DNA of 64,000 bases, taken from NCBI GenBank assembly GCA_949281375.1, contig CASDLT010000034.1, forward strand, positions 62,001-126,000. The letters run 5' to 3'. Origin of the DNA: an uncultured Nitrosomonas sp. Its GTDB lineage: Bacteria > Pseudomonadota > Gammaproteobacteria > Burkholderiales > Nitrosomonadaceae. This document shows, one piece after another, positions 1 to 7,860 of the stretch. The notes under the pieces were generated by a model that saw only the letters and a program-made list of their open reading frames with translations, searched no databases and was not told the origin of the DNA. The position numbers and the translations under genes are program-made. Every line of letters starts with the position of its first letter. The stretch's first letter is position 1.

Positions 1-2
1 AA

Positions 3-92
3 GTTCCTCCTGTAACTCTACCTCCTCAGGTCATTCCTCCTGATCGGATTCCGCCCGATAATGATGTGCCTGACTCGCTTCCGCAAAGGTAA
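3..92 (+). CDS. C-terminal fragment of a proline-rich protein
   Basis: The window opens inside an open frame that reads 29 codons and stops with TAA at 90-92. The visible tail is very rich in proline (VPPVTLPPQVIPPDRIPPD), with a PP pair every few residues. The other two forward frames stop within the first 45 bases. It looks like the disordered C-terminus of a larger protein, but too little is present to name a family. It could also be chance open sequence. Confidence 0.4.
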   Translation, partial: VPPVTLPPQVIPPDRIPPDNDVPDSLPQR

Positions 93-180
93 ACTTTATG
101 TTTATGCAACGCGTACCAATCCATGCCTTAATTCGTTATCATTCTGCATCATCAGAAGTTCAGCATAAAAGGAAAATCAG

Positions 181-930
181 ATGTTCGAATGGATAGTGGA
201 CCCTCAAGCGTGGATTGCATTGGTTACCTTAACAGCGTTGGAAATCGTTCTTGGGATCGATAATATTATTTTTATCAGCATCCTGGTAGAACGGCTTCCG
301 AGCAGTCAACGCGCATTTGCGAGAAATATGGGGCTCAGTCTTGCAATGTTTACTCGACTGGCGCTGTTATTTTCAATCTCGTGGATTATGGGATTGACTA
401 AGCCGTGGTTTACCGTGCTGACCTATGAGATTTCCGGTCGCGATATCATTTTGATTGGGGGTGGGTTGTTTCTAATCGCCAAAGCGACGCGGGAAGTTCA
501 CAGCAGCCTTGAAGGAGTTGATGAGCAGGGTACCGCTACGTCAACTGCGACAATAAGCATGAGTATGATACTGATCCAGATTGCCGTGCTGGATATTATT
601 TTTTCGCTTGATTCTGTAATTACTGCGGTGGGTCTGGTTGATCAGATTTCTTTGATGGCGATCGCGATCATACTTGCCGTGAGTGTGATGTTGATTTCGG
701 CAAAAGCCATTGGTGATTTTGTCAGTGATCATCCTACGATCAAGATCTTAGCCTTATCGTTTCTTATTCTCGTAGGGGTTACCCTCATGCTGGAAGGGTT
801 CGATGTGCATGTACCCAAAGGTTACATTTATTTTGCAATGGCTTTTTCGGTGGCGGTTGAGATGCTGAATCTTCGCATGCGGAAAAGACGAACTGAACCG
901 GTCAAGCTTTATAAGCGGATTTCAGAATAG
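181..930 (+). CDS. TerC family integral membrane protein
   Basis: This 249-residue inner-membrane protein belongs to the TerC/YgdQ/YkoY family, whose better-studied members export manganese or support metalation of exported proteins. The N-terminal ALEIVLGIDNIIF and the central repeat VLDIIFSLDSVITAVG (about residues 135-150) are the paired family signatures, with acidic residues inside membrane helices. About seven hydrophobic segments are visible, and the protein ends in a basic tail (RMRKRRTE). A Shine-Dalgarno site (AAAGGAAAA) lies 5 bases before the ATG. The family is certain; the substrate is inferred. Confidence 0.9.
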   Translation: MFEWIVDPQAWIALVTLTALEIVLGIDNIIFISILVERLPSSQRAFARNMGLSLAMFTRLALLFSISWIMGLTKPWFTVLTYEISGRDIILIGGGLFLIAKATREVHSSLEGVDEQGTATSTATISMSMILIQIAVLDIIFSLDSVITAVGLVDQISLMAIAIILAVSVMLISAKAIGDFVSDHPTIKILALSFLILVGVTLMLEGFDVHVPKGYIYFAMAFSVAVEMLNLRMRKRRTEPVKLYKRISE

Positions 931-1094
931 AAAGTGCGATTGCAACCAAGATCCGTTCGTTTGAACGTGTTGGGATATTCACGAGGTAAGGTAGTGTCGT
1001 TTTTGTTTCCTTGTGCTGCTTTCTGACCATGCATTGTCCTGCCTTCGGCTGCAGGGCTGAGCTCATTCCTGATGCGCGGGCGATGTATAAAATT

Positions 1095-2387
1095 TTACTT
1101 TCGGTCGCGCGCTAATCGAATCCCTGAAAATTGCCAGCGGCTTTGGGCCGGAAGGAAATTACGCAAGCTGACACGAGCGCGCTTTGCGGGAGTAATACAA
1201 GAGCTGCCGCGCAAAACATACTGATTAATCATCGATTCACTATTGTATTCTCCTACCGCGATGTCCCATATAGTAGATGTAGGCTTATTCTTGCCCGGCT
1301 TTCTAGGGTTGTAGCCTGGATAGGGTGAATAACTAGATTGAGTCCATTGCCAGGCGCTACCAAAAAGCTCGCGAAGTTTATCTGTTTCTTCCGTGGACTT
1401 TGCTTGGGGATGGAAAAAATCATTTTCTGCTGGGTAGCTGAGTATGTTTTGCTGTAACACTGCGTTTTCCCATTCTACTTCGGTGGGCAAGCGAGCATTA
1501 TTCCATTGGGCGAAAGCACTCGCTTCATATAAAGAGATATGCATTACTGGCAAGTCTGGATCAAGGGGAATAAGTCCATGTAGTGTGTATTCCTTCCATC
1601 CATCTTCCTCATGACGCCAATACAGCGGATGGCGAGTATTCGTAGATTTTATCCATTCCCAACCTTCTGAGAACCAGTAACAGGGATTTTCATAACCGTT
1701 ATCTTCCATGAATTCCATATACTCTTTGTTAGTCGTTAAGCGCGAAGCCAATTGATAGGGATAAAGATAATACTTGTGGCGCGGCGATTCATTGTCATAA
1801 CTGAAACCTTCGCCTTCAAAGCCAATGTCAACGATTCCACCAGTGAAGTCTTTCCATTCCAACGCTAGGGCTCTGTCAGCAGTTGTAGAAAGTGCAGTTA
1901 GGGGAGATTGATAGACTGGGTTCATCGGATTTTGTGCTAATAAATACTTGAGATCTGCGAGCATGAGCTCTTGGTGTTGGAGTTCATGTTGGATACCGAG
2001 AATGACCATCTGTAATAATTCATTGTCTTCATTCCAATTATTTAGAAGTTGCGCCATGCGTTCATCAATATTGCGGCAGTATTCCCGCGTGACCTTCAGG
2101 GATGGACGGGTGTATAACCCACGCTTTGGATCCGGATGGGGTACATTCGATGCATTATACGAACTGAACATGCTGAGAAATTCAGCTTGAAAGGGTTTGA
2201 ATGGCTTTTCATGATATTGAAGAACAAACATTTCAAAAAACCATGTCATATGGCCTAAATGCCATTTGATGGGGCTGGATTCCGGTAGGGTCTGCACACT
2301 GCAATCTTCATCGAGCAAGGGATTAATCAGCGCAGCGGTATGCTGGCGAGCTGCTTGGTATTCATTTAATAAATGCTGTAGTTTCAT
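1095..2387 (-). CDS. egtB: EgtB-like iron-dependent sulfoxide synthase
   Basis: A 430-residue protein with the two-domain layout of ergothioneine-pathway sulfoxide synthases. The N-terminal DinB-like four-helix domain (about 1-160) supplies the iron ligands: H43 or H46 in KWHLGH and the HX3HXE motif HELQHQE at 134-140. The C-terminal half (about 175-430) is a formylglycine-generating-enzyme-like domain with RLPTEVEWE and VLRGSS. The family joins a cysteine or gamma-glutamylcysteine sulfur to trimethylhistidine; a selenoneine synthase (SenA) role is an alternative. No egtD methyltransferase or egtC is adjacent, so the pathway cannot be confirmed here. It is convergent with the TerC gene. Confidence 0.85.
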   Translation of the reverse strand: MKLQHLLNEYQAARQHTAALINPLLDEDCSVQTLPESSPIKWHLGHMTWFFEMFVLQYHEKPFKPFQAEFLSMFSSYNASNVPHPDPKRGLYTRPSLKVTREYCRNIDERMAQLLNNWNEDNELLQMVILGIQHELQHQELMLADLKYLLAQNPMNPVYQSPLTALSTTADRALALEWKDFTGGIVDIGFEGEGFSYDNESPRHKYYLYPYQLASRLTTNKEYMEFMEDNGYENPCYWFSEGWEWIKSTNTRHPLYWRHEEDGWKEYTLHGLIPLDPDLPVMHISLYEASAFAQWNNARLPTEVEWENAVLQQNILSYPAENDFFHPQAKSTEETDKLRELFGSAWQWTQSSYSPYPGYNPRKPGKNKPTSTIWDIAVGEYNSESMINQYVLRGSSCITPAKRARVSLRNFLPAQSRWQFSGIRLARDRK

Positions 2388-2663
2388 GATCTAAAGTTAA
2401 ATAAAAAGTGACATTATTCAGGATCAAGATGAATTATTTTTGTTAATGGAAGGTTCTTTGGAACACATTAATTCTGGTGATCGAGTCCAATCTTGCAAAA
2501 AATTCTTTCAGCCAGTCAATATTCTTTTTGTTAATGACAGCCCATGGTCGAGATTGGTTTAATCCCCAATTGGATTTGTTGTGCGGCTTCGCAGAGTATC
2601 TTATATTTCCTGACTTAATTTCGTATCAAATTAAGTTGCCGTATAGGGAATCTCCACGCACTT

Positions 2664-2693
2664 TTGACATGGGAACTATTGAATTTTTATACG
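2664..2693 (+). promoter_or_regulatory. Candidate sigma70 promoter for the lipoprotein leader
   Basis: A perfect -35 hexamer TTGACA (2664-2669) is followed after 17 or 18 bases by TTATAC or TATACG. Transcription from here would give a leader of about 400 bases before the lipoprotein start at 3110, containing the palindrome and both mini-ORFs. The call rests on sequence match alone in AT-rich DNA. Confidence 0.35.
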
Positions 2694-2843
2694 CTGCACA
2701 CATATAACCTCCAGTCCTAATCCACAGTAAAAAATTTGTCTGGAAGAGATACGAAATTGAAAAAATACAACGGGAACTATTCTTGAGTAAAAAAGTCGGA
2801 TATTTTATTGGAATAAAATTTTGTTTGTGATAGACTACGCCAC

Positions 2844-2874
2844 AGGTCAAGAAAAGTCTTATTTTTCTTGACCT
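2844..2874. repeat. Perfect 12-bp inverted repeat in the lipoprotein leader
   Basis: AGGTCAAGAAAA (2844-2855) is repeated as its exact reverse complement at 2863-2874, separated by 7 bases. In RNA it would form a strong hairpin. No uridine run follows on the plus strand, so it is not a standard terminator there. It may be an operator for a dimeric regulator or an RNA element controlling the lipoprotein gene. Confidence 0.6.
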
Positions 2875-2977
2875 TATGTTCAAAATGGTTAATGAATACC
2901 ATTAGGCTAGTTTGATGGTTTTCATTAGTGAATAACAATGTTTCTTCCAATTTACATTAAATATATAGGGAATTACG

Positions 2978-3037
2978 ATGAAGAAATCTGTTGTTTTTTT
3001 TAACATGCTTAACATGCGAACGAGGAGGTTGCGATGA
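2978..3037 (+). CDS. Possible 19-codon leader ORF 1
   Basis: An ATG at 2978 opens a 19-residue frame (MKKSVVFFNMLNMRTRRLR) ending in TGA at 3035-3037. That TGA overlaps the ATG of the next mini-ORF in an ATGA junction. The start resembles a signal peptide, but the frame becomes basic and ends. No good ribosome site precedes it. It may be a leader peptide or a decayed gene start. Confidence 0.2.
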   Translation: MKKSVVFFNMLNMRTRRLR

Positions 3038-3108
3038 AGTTAATTGTGAAAAATTTATCTGCCTGTATTAAAGCTTTTCCAACTTACACTGAACCATGGA
3101 GGAACTAA
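3034..3108 (+). CDS. Possible 24-codon leader ORF 2
   Basis: The start ATG at 3034 is preceded by a very strong Shine-Dalgarno site (CGAGGAGG, about 5 bases away), and the frame of 24 residues (MKLIVKNLSACIKAFPTYTE and four more) ends in TAA at 3106-3108, one base before the lipoprotein ATG at 3110. The strong site and the tight junction suggest it is translated and coupled to the lipoprotein gene. No family is recognised. Confidence 0.3.
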   Translation: MKLIVKNLSACIKAFPTYTEPWRN

Positions 3109-3109
3109 A

Positions 3110-3586
3110 ATGACTTTATTTATCTATGACTGGAGAGTACCCATCAAACAAGCACTGAAATTGACATCTATTTTTTTAGCTCTTGCCACGCTAATCTCCT
3201 GCGCTCAGATGAGTCCATCTGTATCTGCGCCTGCAGGGATTGCAGGAAATGACCATAAAGCCTTAGTAAAATATTACGAAGGTGTCGCCAAAGATGCAAA
3301 TTTAAGGTTGCAAGAAAATAAAAAGGTACTTCAGGAATATGAAGCACATCCTTATTACTTTGGCAGACAAGGTCTGGAAGTTCGATCGCATGCAGCTGCA
3401 AATATTCGAGCATACGAGAAAACTTTGAAAGAAAGCTTAGTTTTTGCTGATTATCATAGAAAATTGGCAAATGAACAAATTGGGCTAAAAAGTAGTGAGA
3501 CTAAGACAGTAGAAGTAAATCAAGATCGTGACTTTGCATCAGATTCCTCAGAATACTCAGAGTATTCTGGAAGTAAAGGTCTTTGA
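3110..3586 (+). CDS. Putative outer-envelope lipoprotein, function unknown
   Basis: A 158-residue protein with a lipoprotein signal: a hydrophobic stretch (LTSIFLALATLIS) followed by the lipobox LISC with the lipidated cysteine at residue 31. The mature part is charged and mainly helical, with Lys, Glu, Ala and several Tyr (KYYEGVAKDANLRLQENKK), and ends in a Ser/Glu/Tyr-rich tail (SEYSEYSGSKGL). A strong Shine-Dalgarno site GGAGG lies 6-7 bases before the ATG. I do not recognise the family; a periplasm-facing coiled or helical lipoprotein is the most that can be said. A terminator follows directly. Confidence 0.7.
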   Translation: MTLFIYDWRVPIKQALKLTSIFLALATLISCAQMSPSVSAPAGIAGNDHKALVKYYEGVAKDANLRLQENKKVLQEYEAHPYYFGRQGLEVRSHAAANIRAYEKTLKESLVFADYHRKLANEQIGLKSSETKTVEVNQDRDFASDSSEYSEYSGSKGL

Positions 3587-3598
3587 GTAAGTGACGAA

Positions 3599-3630
3599 CA
3601 ACCACCGATTTCTTTCGGTGGTTGGTCTTT
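3599..3630 (+). terminator. Terminator after the lipoprotein gene
   Basis: CAACCACCGA (3599-3608) pairs perfectly with TCGGTGGTTG (3615-3624) around a six-base loop. The hairpin begins 12 bases after the stop codon and is followed by GTCTTT, a weak U-tract. Confidence 0.6.
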
Positions 3631-3671
3631 AAAACCATCATTATCTCCCTAGCAACATAATTAATTTACTC

Positions 3672-5018
3672 TCAGAAAGGGAGTAAAAAGTCCAGCGAAA
3701 ATAATATCTGATCTTTATTGCCTGCGAATGGGCGGTAAGCGGCAGTCCTGTAAGCGTCTACTCTGTCATATCGAATGTTAGGACGAATACTTAGTTTTTT
3801 GATTGAATCCCACCGGAGTTTGAAGGTTTTAGCTATTTTCCAATTAATCCCAATCGTTGCTGAATAATAATCCGCGGGTGCAATGGTAACCGTTTTAATA
3901 TCGCCGGCGTAGCTTGTAGGCACACCTTGAACAATATTGGTTGCTGCCGCAACTCTGAAAGGTGATGGATTGCGAAAACCATCCCGATCGCGGAACCACT
4001 CTGCGCGAGCACCTATCGAAATATTCTCAGTAAGGTCATGGTAAACATGCGTTACAACACCCATCCATTCAGCATCTTTGATTACATTAGTGTATTTTAA
4101 GTTGTTCAATAAAACACCTTCCGCGAAACCATGCACATGATGCAGAACCAGTAGTGTTTTGGGATTGATTCTATGCTGGAGAACAATGTTGTACATTCCC
4201 CAGGAAGTGCTGCTGCGGGTAGAAGTTTCTGCATAGGTTCCTGTTATATTCAGTGAAGTAGCATTGTTATCGCTAGTCCAGGTTATGCCCGTAACTCCGC
4301 CCCAATTTCCTAATTGTTTATCCCAGCCGCCATCCCATCCGCCAGTAGCGCTACCTGTGACTGCGCTGCCCATGATTGCCCAATTTTTATTTATTACATA
4401 ATTAGCTTGTATACCGGTATGGGTGAAAGGTTCTCCAGCATTAAACGAATAAGAGCGTGTGTAAAAAAAGTTGTCAGGTGCAGGAATGGTTTCATAGCCA
4501 GTGGGTGAAAAGAATCGGCCGATTTTAAGATTCAATCCATTTCTTCCAATAGGTACATGAGCTTCTAGGTAAGTTTGTGGAATCGCAATTCCATAGGTTT
4601 TGGTTGACGCGCAGCATAAATCTAGATCCCAGTTGCTTCTTTTGAAGGGTTCGCCTGAGTTGACATCATACGTAGGCACACCGAATGCCTGAGTGTAAAT
4701 CGCATCGGTTCCGAACAAAAAACCGATTCTTCCGCCAAAATCCCAGCGATTTGTTTCTGAAATGACCGGACGTTGAAGAAAGAAGTTCAGTTGATTCAAC
4801 TGGAAGCGATTGGCCTGATCAGCGAAAGCTACCGGGCCGTTGAATCCATTGTTTTGACTAGGATTGAAAGTGGCGCCGCCATTGATCCAGCCACCCAACT
4901 CAATCCGATTGTCCTGAGCAAACTTTTTTAAGCTATTAGCGTGAAGATGGGTTGACTGAATCGTGATAAACGTTGCGCTGCTGATTAAAGCCAGTAAGAA
5001 CCGTCTTGAGTATTTCAT
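3672..5018 (-). CDS. Outer-membrane beta-barrel protein (BBP2/OmpL-like porin)
   Basis: A predicted 448-residue outer-membrane protein resembling the BBP2 (putative beta-barrel porin-2) family. It starts with a signal peptide (MKYSRRFLLALISS, cleavage after LHA), continues with IELGGWINGGATFNPS and many alternating aromatic strands, and ends in SLDFLLPF with the terminal Phe typical of barrels inserted by BamA. The longest frame begins at a GTG at 5162, but its first 48 codons encode non-signal sequence, so the ATG at 5018 is preferred. The Shine-Dalgarno site is weak. Substrate is unknown. Confidence 0.8.
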   Translation of the reverse strand: MKYSRRFLLALISSATFITIQSTHLHANSLKKFAQDNRIELGGWINGGATFNPSQNNGFNGPVAFADQANRFQLNQLNFFLQRPVISETNRWDFGGRIGFLFGTDAIYTQAFGVPTYDVNSGEPFKRSNWDLDLCCASTKTYGIAIPQTYLEAHVPIGRNGLNLKIGRFFSPTGYETIPAPDNFFYTRSYSFNAGEPFTHTGIQANYVINKNWAIMGSAVTGSATGGWDGGWDKQLGNWGGVTGITWTSDNNATSLNITGTYAETSTRSSTSWGMYNIVLQHRINPKTLLVLHHVHGFAEGVLLNNLKYTNVIKDAEWMGVVTHVYHDLTENISIGARAEWFRDRDGFRNPSPFRVAAATNIVQGVPTSYAGDIKTVTIAPADYYSATIGINWKIAKTFKLRWDSIKKLSIRPNIRYDRVDAYRTAAYRPFAGNKDQILFSLDFLLPF

Positions 5019-5419
5019 CGTTGAGCGTCGTGAGATATTAAATTCATTATCAGAAATTAGTTTGTAATGAACAAATTTTAAAGAATAAGATTTATAGAAA
5101 TAGCATGATAGCCGCCGCTGTTCTAAAAACCGCATAGTATTCAGGATTTGGCAGTAATTCACAATATTAAATTGCTGGGGGCATATACATCAAACGAAGC
5201 ACTTAGTGAGTTTGATCAAGTCAGCCTATCGTTATGAGCGATGAAAATTCATCCGGCGCGTCAGACTGATCGGCAATGATGCATGTTAATTAAATAAATA
5301 CTTTGCCTGAGTAGCTATATGTTATTAGTTTGTTTCGGTTGAGTTGAGAAGCGTACATATCTGAAGCCATTTTTTCTTAATAATAAGATATTTATGATTT
5401 TTAGAAAAGAGGAAATAAC

Positions 5420-5626
5420 ATGGCTTATTCAGAAATATCCTTAAAAAAACTCCAGGAGAAATGGGATAAAAAACGCCGGGATCCAGATAAACGTGATGCT
5501 GCTGAGAAATCTCCGATTGGAGAGGCATTGCAGGAAATGCCTTCATTCGTCAGTTGGAATGAGAACCCTGGTGATATGGGCGCTGATAATAGTCTTTGCA
5601 CGGCGCAGAATTCAAATAAGCCGTGA
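5420..5626 (+). CDS. Small charged hypothetical protein
   Basis: A 68-residue frame preceded by a good ribosome site (GAGGAAATAACATG). The first half is rich in Lys, Arg and Asp (KWDKKRRDPDKRDAA) and the rest is polar with no hydrophobic segment, so a soluble or disordered protein is likely. It overlaps nothing else credible and runs toward the convergent chaB gene. No family is recognised. Confidence 0.5.
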   Translation: MAYSEISLKKLQEKWDKKRRDPDKRDAAEKSPIGEALQEMPSFVSWNENPGDMGADNSLCTAQNSNKP

Positions 5627-5648
5627 ATTTGAAGCGCGGAGGATCCGC

Positions 5649-5885
5649 TTAATGATCAATTTCTCTGGCAGTCCATCTGCCATCGACTTTTATATATTTT
5701 TTCTTGACTGCAGCCCAAGCAACTTTATGGGCCGTTTCTTCTCGGGAAGAAGATTCTCGGCGTTTACGGATACTCTCATAGTTTTCCCAGGCGTTATTAA
5801 ATGCTTCACGATAAATATCCTGAGCATGGTGAGGAAGTACGTTCGTTATGTTTTCCGGCAAATCGTTGTTAATTTTATAGGGCAA
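5649..5885 (-). CDS. chaB: ChaB family protein
   Basis: A 78-residue protein matching the ChaB family along its length: N-terminal MPYKINNDLPENITNVLPHHAQ, then a helical middle (IYREAFNNAWENY) and the conserved SREETAHKVAWAAVKKKY near the C-terminus. ChaB is a small soluble protein named as a partner of the ChaA cation antiporter, but its function is not settled, and no chaA lies in the window. It is followed on the same strand side by other small genes of a possible stress group. Confidence 0.9.
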   Translation of the reverse strand: MPYKINNDLPENITNVLPHHAQDIYREAFNNAWENYESIRKRRESSSREETAHKVAWAAVKKKYIKVDGRWTAREIDH

Positions 5886-5955
5886 GCAAGATTCAACTCC
5901 TGGAAAAATCAGTTATTTATTCCTTTCTCTGGATTTCAATCGATTGATATGACAT

Positions 5956-6144
5956 TTATTTCACGGGTATAGGCTTGCCGGATGGATTGCGAATGGTTGG
6001 TGTATCAGGGAGATTTTTTCTGGGAGGAGAATCTTCCGGAATGACTTCTTCAAAAGCGATATCCTCAACGACCATCTCGGCGGAAGAAGATGAGTCTGCA
6101 TTGTTTTCGTCATCTGTGACCTTAGTATCGTTTTTCTTCATCAT
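5956..6144 (-). CDS. Small acidic hypothetical protein
   Basis: A 62-residue frame beginning MMKKNDTK and rich in Asp, Glu, Ser and Pro (DSSSSAEMVVEDIAFEEVIPED), with a proline-rich end (TIRNPSGKPIPVK). It is probably disordered and has no signal or membrane segment. GAAGGTGG stands just before the two candidate ATGs at 6144 and 6141. It lies upstream of chaB on the same strand, 70 bases away, and could be co-transcribed. No family is recognised. Confidence 0.5.
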   Translation of the reverse strand: MMKKNDTKVTDDENNADSSSSAEMVVEDIAFEEVIPEDSPPRKNLPDTPTIRNPSGKPIPVK

Positions 6145-6359
6145 AGTACCACCTTCAAGTTATGTAACATAACGGTATTATTTTCGTTATAGCAATTCAG
6201 TACGACATCGAACATACGCAAGAAATACCTGCTTGTAAGTAAATGTTCAAACTTTGGTGCTATCACTCCGCTTCGAGTTCGATTCTGTGTGTCGCCGTAC
6301 AGAGACTGCGATTTAACAAACTTATAATTTTTCAAAATATTTTTTCTATGGAGATGGAT

Positions 6360-6962
6360 ATGATAACCAATGAAAAATTTGAATTGCCAATCAGTTGGGG
6401 ATGGTTTCTGGCATTAGGAATCAGCATGATAATCTTGGGTACATTAGGGATTGTCTTTGCTTTTTATCTGACATTTGCCAGTGTCATTATGTTTGGGATC
6501 CTGGCCGTTGTGTCCGGCATTTTACAATTTTCGCATGGTATCGTCGGCAAAGAAGACAATTGGTCAGGAAAAGCGCTGCACCTTATGGTGGCATTGACAT
6601 ATATCGTATTTGGAGGCTTGGTAGTATGGGATCCAGTGAGTGGATCATATAGTCTTACGTTGGTATTAGCCGCATTTCTTGTTTTTATTGGGATTCCCCG
6701 TGTTGCCTATGCCTGGAAGTGCTGGAATAAAGGATGGAAATGGAAACTAATGCTACTGGCAGGAGCAGTTGACTTGCTATTGGCGGGATTGATCATGTAC
6801 GGATGGCCGGGAACTGTCTTTTGGGTCATTGGTTTGTTTGTGGCGATAGAGATGCTAACAAACGGCTGGTTGCTGGTTGCGATAGCGCTTGCGAAGCGCA
6901 AACTCACTCAAGAAGACAAGAATTTTTTCCAAACCCCAGCGATTGAGAAAGACCCGGTGTAA
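6360..6962 (+). CDS. HdeD/DUF308 family membrane protein
   Basis: A 200-residue polytopic inner-membrane protein of the HdeD family, known in E. coli for acid resistance at high cell density. Six hydrophobic helices are visible, starting WGWFLALGISMIILGTLGI and including the family-like GLVVWDPVSGSYSLTLVLAAFL; the C-terminal tail is charged (KRKLTQEDKNFF). The frame is open farther upstream, but GGAG six bases before the ATG at 6360 favours this start (MITNEKFELP). Family is clear; an acid or envelope stress role is inferred. Confidence 0.85.
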   Translation: MITNEKFELPISWGWFLALGISMIILGTLGIVFAFYLTFASVIMFGILAVVSGILQFSHGIVGKEDNWSGKALHLMVALTYIVFGGLVVWDPVSGSYSLTLVLAAFLVFIGIPRVAYAWKCWNKGWKWKLMLLAGAVDLLLAGLIMYGWPGTVFWVIGLFVAIEMLTNGWLLVAIALAKRKLTQEDKNFFQTPAIEKDPV

Positions 6963-7293
6963 TCAACAGCGCGATCGGATTTTCACCGGGCGGATCTCAT
7001 CATTGAGATTTCTTCTTGCTCGCCATTGATAAAAGATTGATTCGATAAGAGGCTGGATTTTATGGGTGATTCTTTCGGATATTAATGTTGAGGCTATGAG
7101 TCCTTATTTTTTGTCTTGTCTTGAGTAACAGTTCGGTAGATAGGAATCATCATCGACCTATACGTTTTCGGTGGTCCTGATTCACAAAAATGAAATTAAA
7201 ATACTAGATTCCTTGCTTTACGTTCGCCACCGAACAGATCCTGAGTCTATTTAACATGCATGATACAAAAACATCATACATAAGGAGAGAAAT
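6963..7293. other. 331-base intergenic region
   Basis: Only short structures are visible: a weak terminator-like hairpin at 6993-7018 after hdeD and a 5-bp hairpin GTTCG-CCAC-CGAAC upstream of the next small gene. No reading frame with a ribosome site is seen before 7294. Confidence 0.5.
6993..7018 (+). terminator. Weak terminator candidate after hdeD
   Basis: ATCTCA (6994-6999) pairs with TGAGAT (7004-7009) around a TCAT loop, with a possible flanking G-U pair, followed by TTCTTCTTG. The stem is short, so the call is tentative. Confidence 0.35.
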
Positions 7294-7440
7294 ATGTATA
7301 TTGCCGACAATACTGCTGTTGCGACCGACCTGGTTGATCTGAGCATGGATTTTTCCCCTGAAGAGATTCCGTTGATTGAAGCCTATGATGAGGAAAGCTT
7401 CGTATCCACTGATGGTATCTATCGTATAGATGATCTCTAG
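7294..7440 (+). CDS. 48-residue highly acidic small protein
   Basis: A short frame with a strong Shine-Dalgarno site (AAGGAGAG, 4-6 bases before ATG). The product has 13 acidic residues (8 Asp, 5 Glu), one Arg and no Lys, and no hydrophobic signal or membrane stretch. It begins MYIADNTAVATDLVDL and ends in VSTDGIYRIDDL. It is followed by an AT-rich 7-bp hairpin and then the secreted small protein at 7535. No family is recognised; a regulatory or peptide-precursor role is possible but unproven. Confidence 0.55.
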   Translation: MYIADNTAVATDLVDLSMDFSPEEIPLIEAYDEESFVSTDGIYRIDDL

Positions 7441-7534
7441 AAAATTTTTCCCCAACAAATTTCCGCGCGAATTTCAAATAAAATTGAAATATTCCTTTTA
7501 AGAGACTCAAGAAATCAATTCAAGGAGATTGATC

Positions 7535-7804
7535 ATGCATAAACAGCAAAACATTTCATTTGTGCTATCTATTTGCGTGGGCTTGTTGAGCGCCTCTGCC
7601 TTTGCGGAATCCCCTCAACCGGAAGACTATCCAAAGCAGAAAGTACAGAAATTGGAAGGTGATGAGAATCGGTATCAACAGTTAAAAAAAGATGCTGATC
7701 TACGAGGCAGGACTGAAACGAATAAGGGAAATTTCGATACTGAGGTTCCACGCGGTGAAGGTGAGCAATATCCTCCAGCCCAAACCCCAGATCAAAGTAA
7801 GTGA
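7535..7804 (+). CDS. Small secreted hydrophilic protein
   Basis: An 89-residue protein with a clear Sec signal peptide (MHKQQNISFVLSICVGLLSA, cleavage predicted after SAFA near residue 24). The mature 65 residues are charged and polar with several prolines (QPEDYPKQKVQKLEGDENRY) and no cysteine, suggesting a disordered periplasmic peptide. The frame is open from a TTG at 7529, but AAGGAG seven bases before the ATG at 7535 fixes the start. A strong terminator follows. No family is recognised. Confidence 0.7.
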   Translation: MHKQQNISFVLSICVGLLSASAFAESPQPEDYPKQKVQKLEGDENRYQQLKKDADLRGRTETNKGNFDTEVPRGEGEQYPPAQTPDQSK

Positions 7805-7835
7805 GTCTCTTTGCTTTTTCTTAATCTGGATATCG

Positions 7836-7860
7836 AAACCCGCTGTTGCGGGTTTTATAT
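7836..7860 (+). terminator. Rho-independent terminator
   Basis: AAACCCGC (7836-7843) and GCGGGTTT (7848-7855) form an 8-bp stem around TGTT, followed by TATAT. It lies about 30 bases after the secreted small protein gene and is a standard terminator shape. Confidence 0.8.

Larger units (their letters stand above)
2388..2977. other. 590-base intergenic region with promoter candidate and palindrome
   Basis: This AT-rich stretch between the divergent egtB and lipoprotein genes has no convincing protein. The two open frames of 76 and 85 codons inside it lack a Shine-Dalgarno site and overlap each other on opposite strands. It holds a sigma70-like promoter candidate near 2664-2693 and a perfect 12-bp inverted repeat at 2844-2874, listed separately. 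The ten-base string GGGAACTATT occurs twice, about 100 bases apart. Confidence 0.6.

Noticed and set aside
1038-1055. CCTGC/GCAGG hairpin with TTCG between the convergent TerC and egtB genes
   Set aside because: Only five pairs plus a bulge and no U-tract on either strand, so not called a terminator.
2477-2883. Two overlapping open frames of 76 and 85 codons on opposite strands
   Set aside because: No ribosome site, no recognisable family, AT-rich composition and mutual overlap. Treated as chance.
5493-5972. 159-codon plus-strand frame
   Set aside because: It is antisense to chaB, whose sequence matches its family along the whole length.
7471-7500. ATTTCAA/TTGAAAT hairpin after the 48-residue gene
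   Set aside because: All A-T except two pairs with a six-base loop; too weak to call as a terminator.
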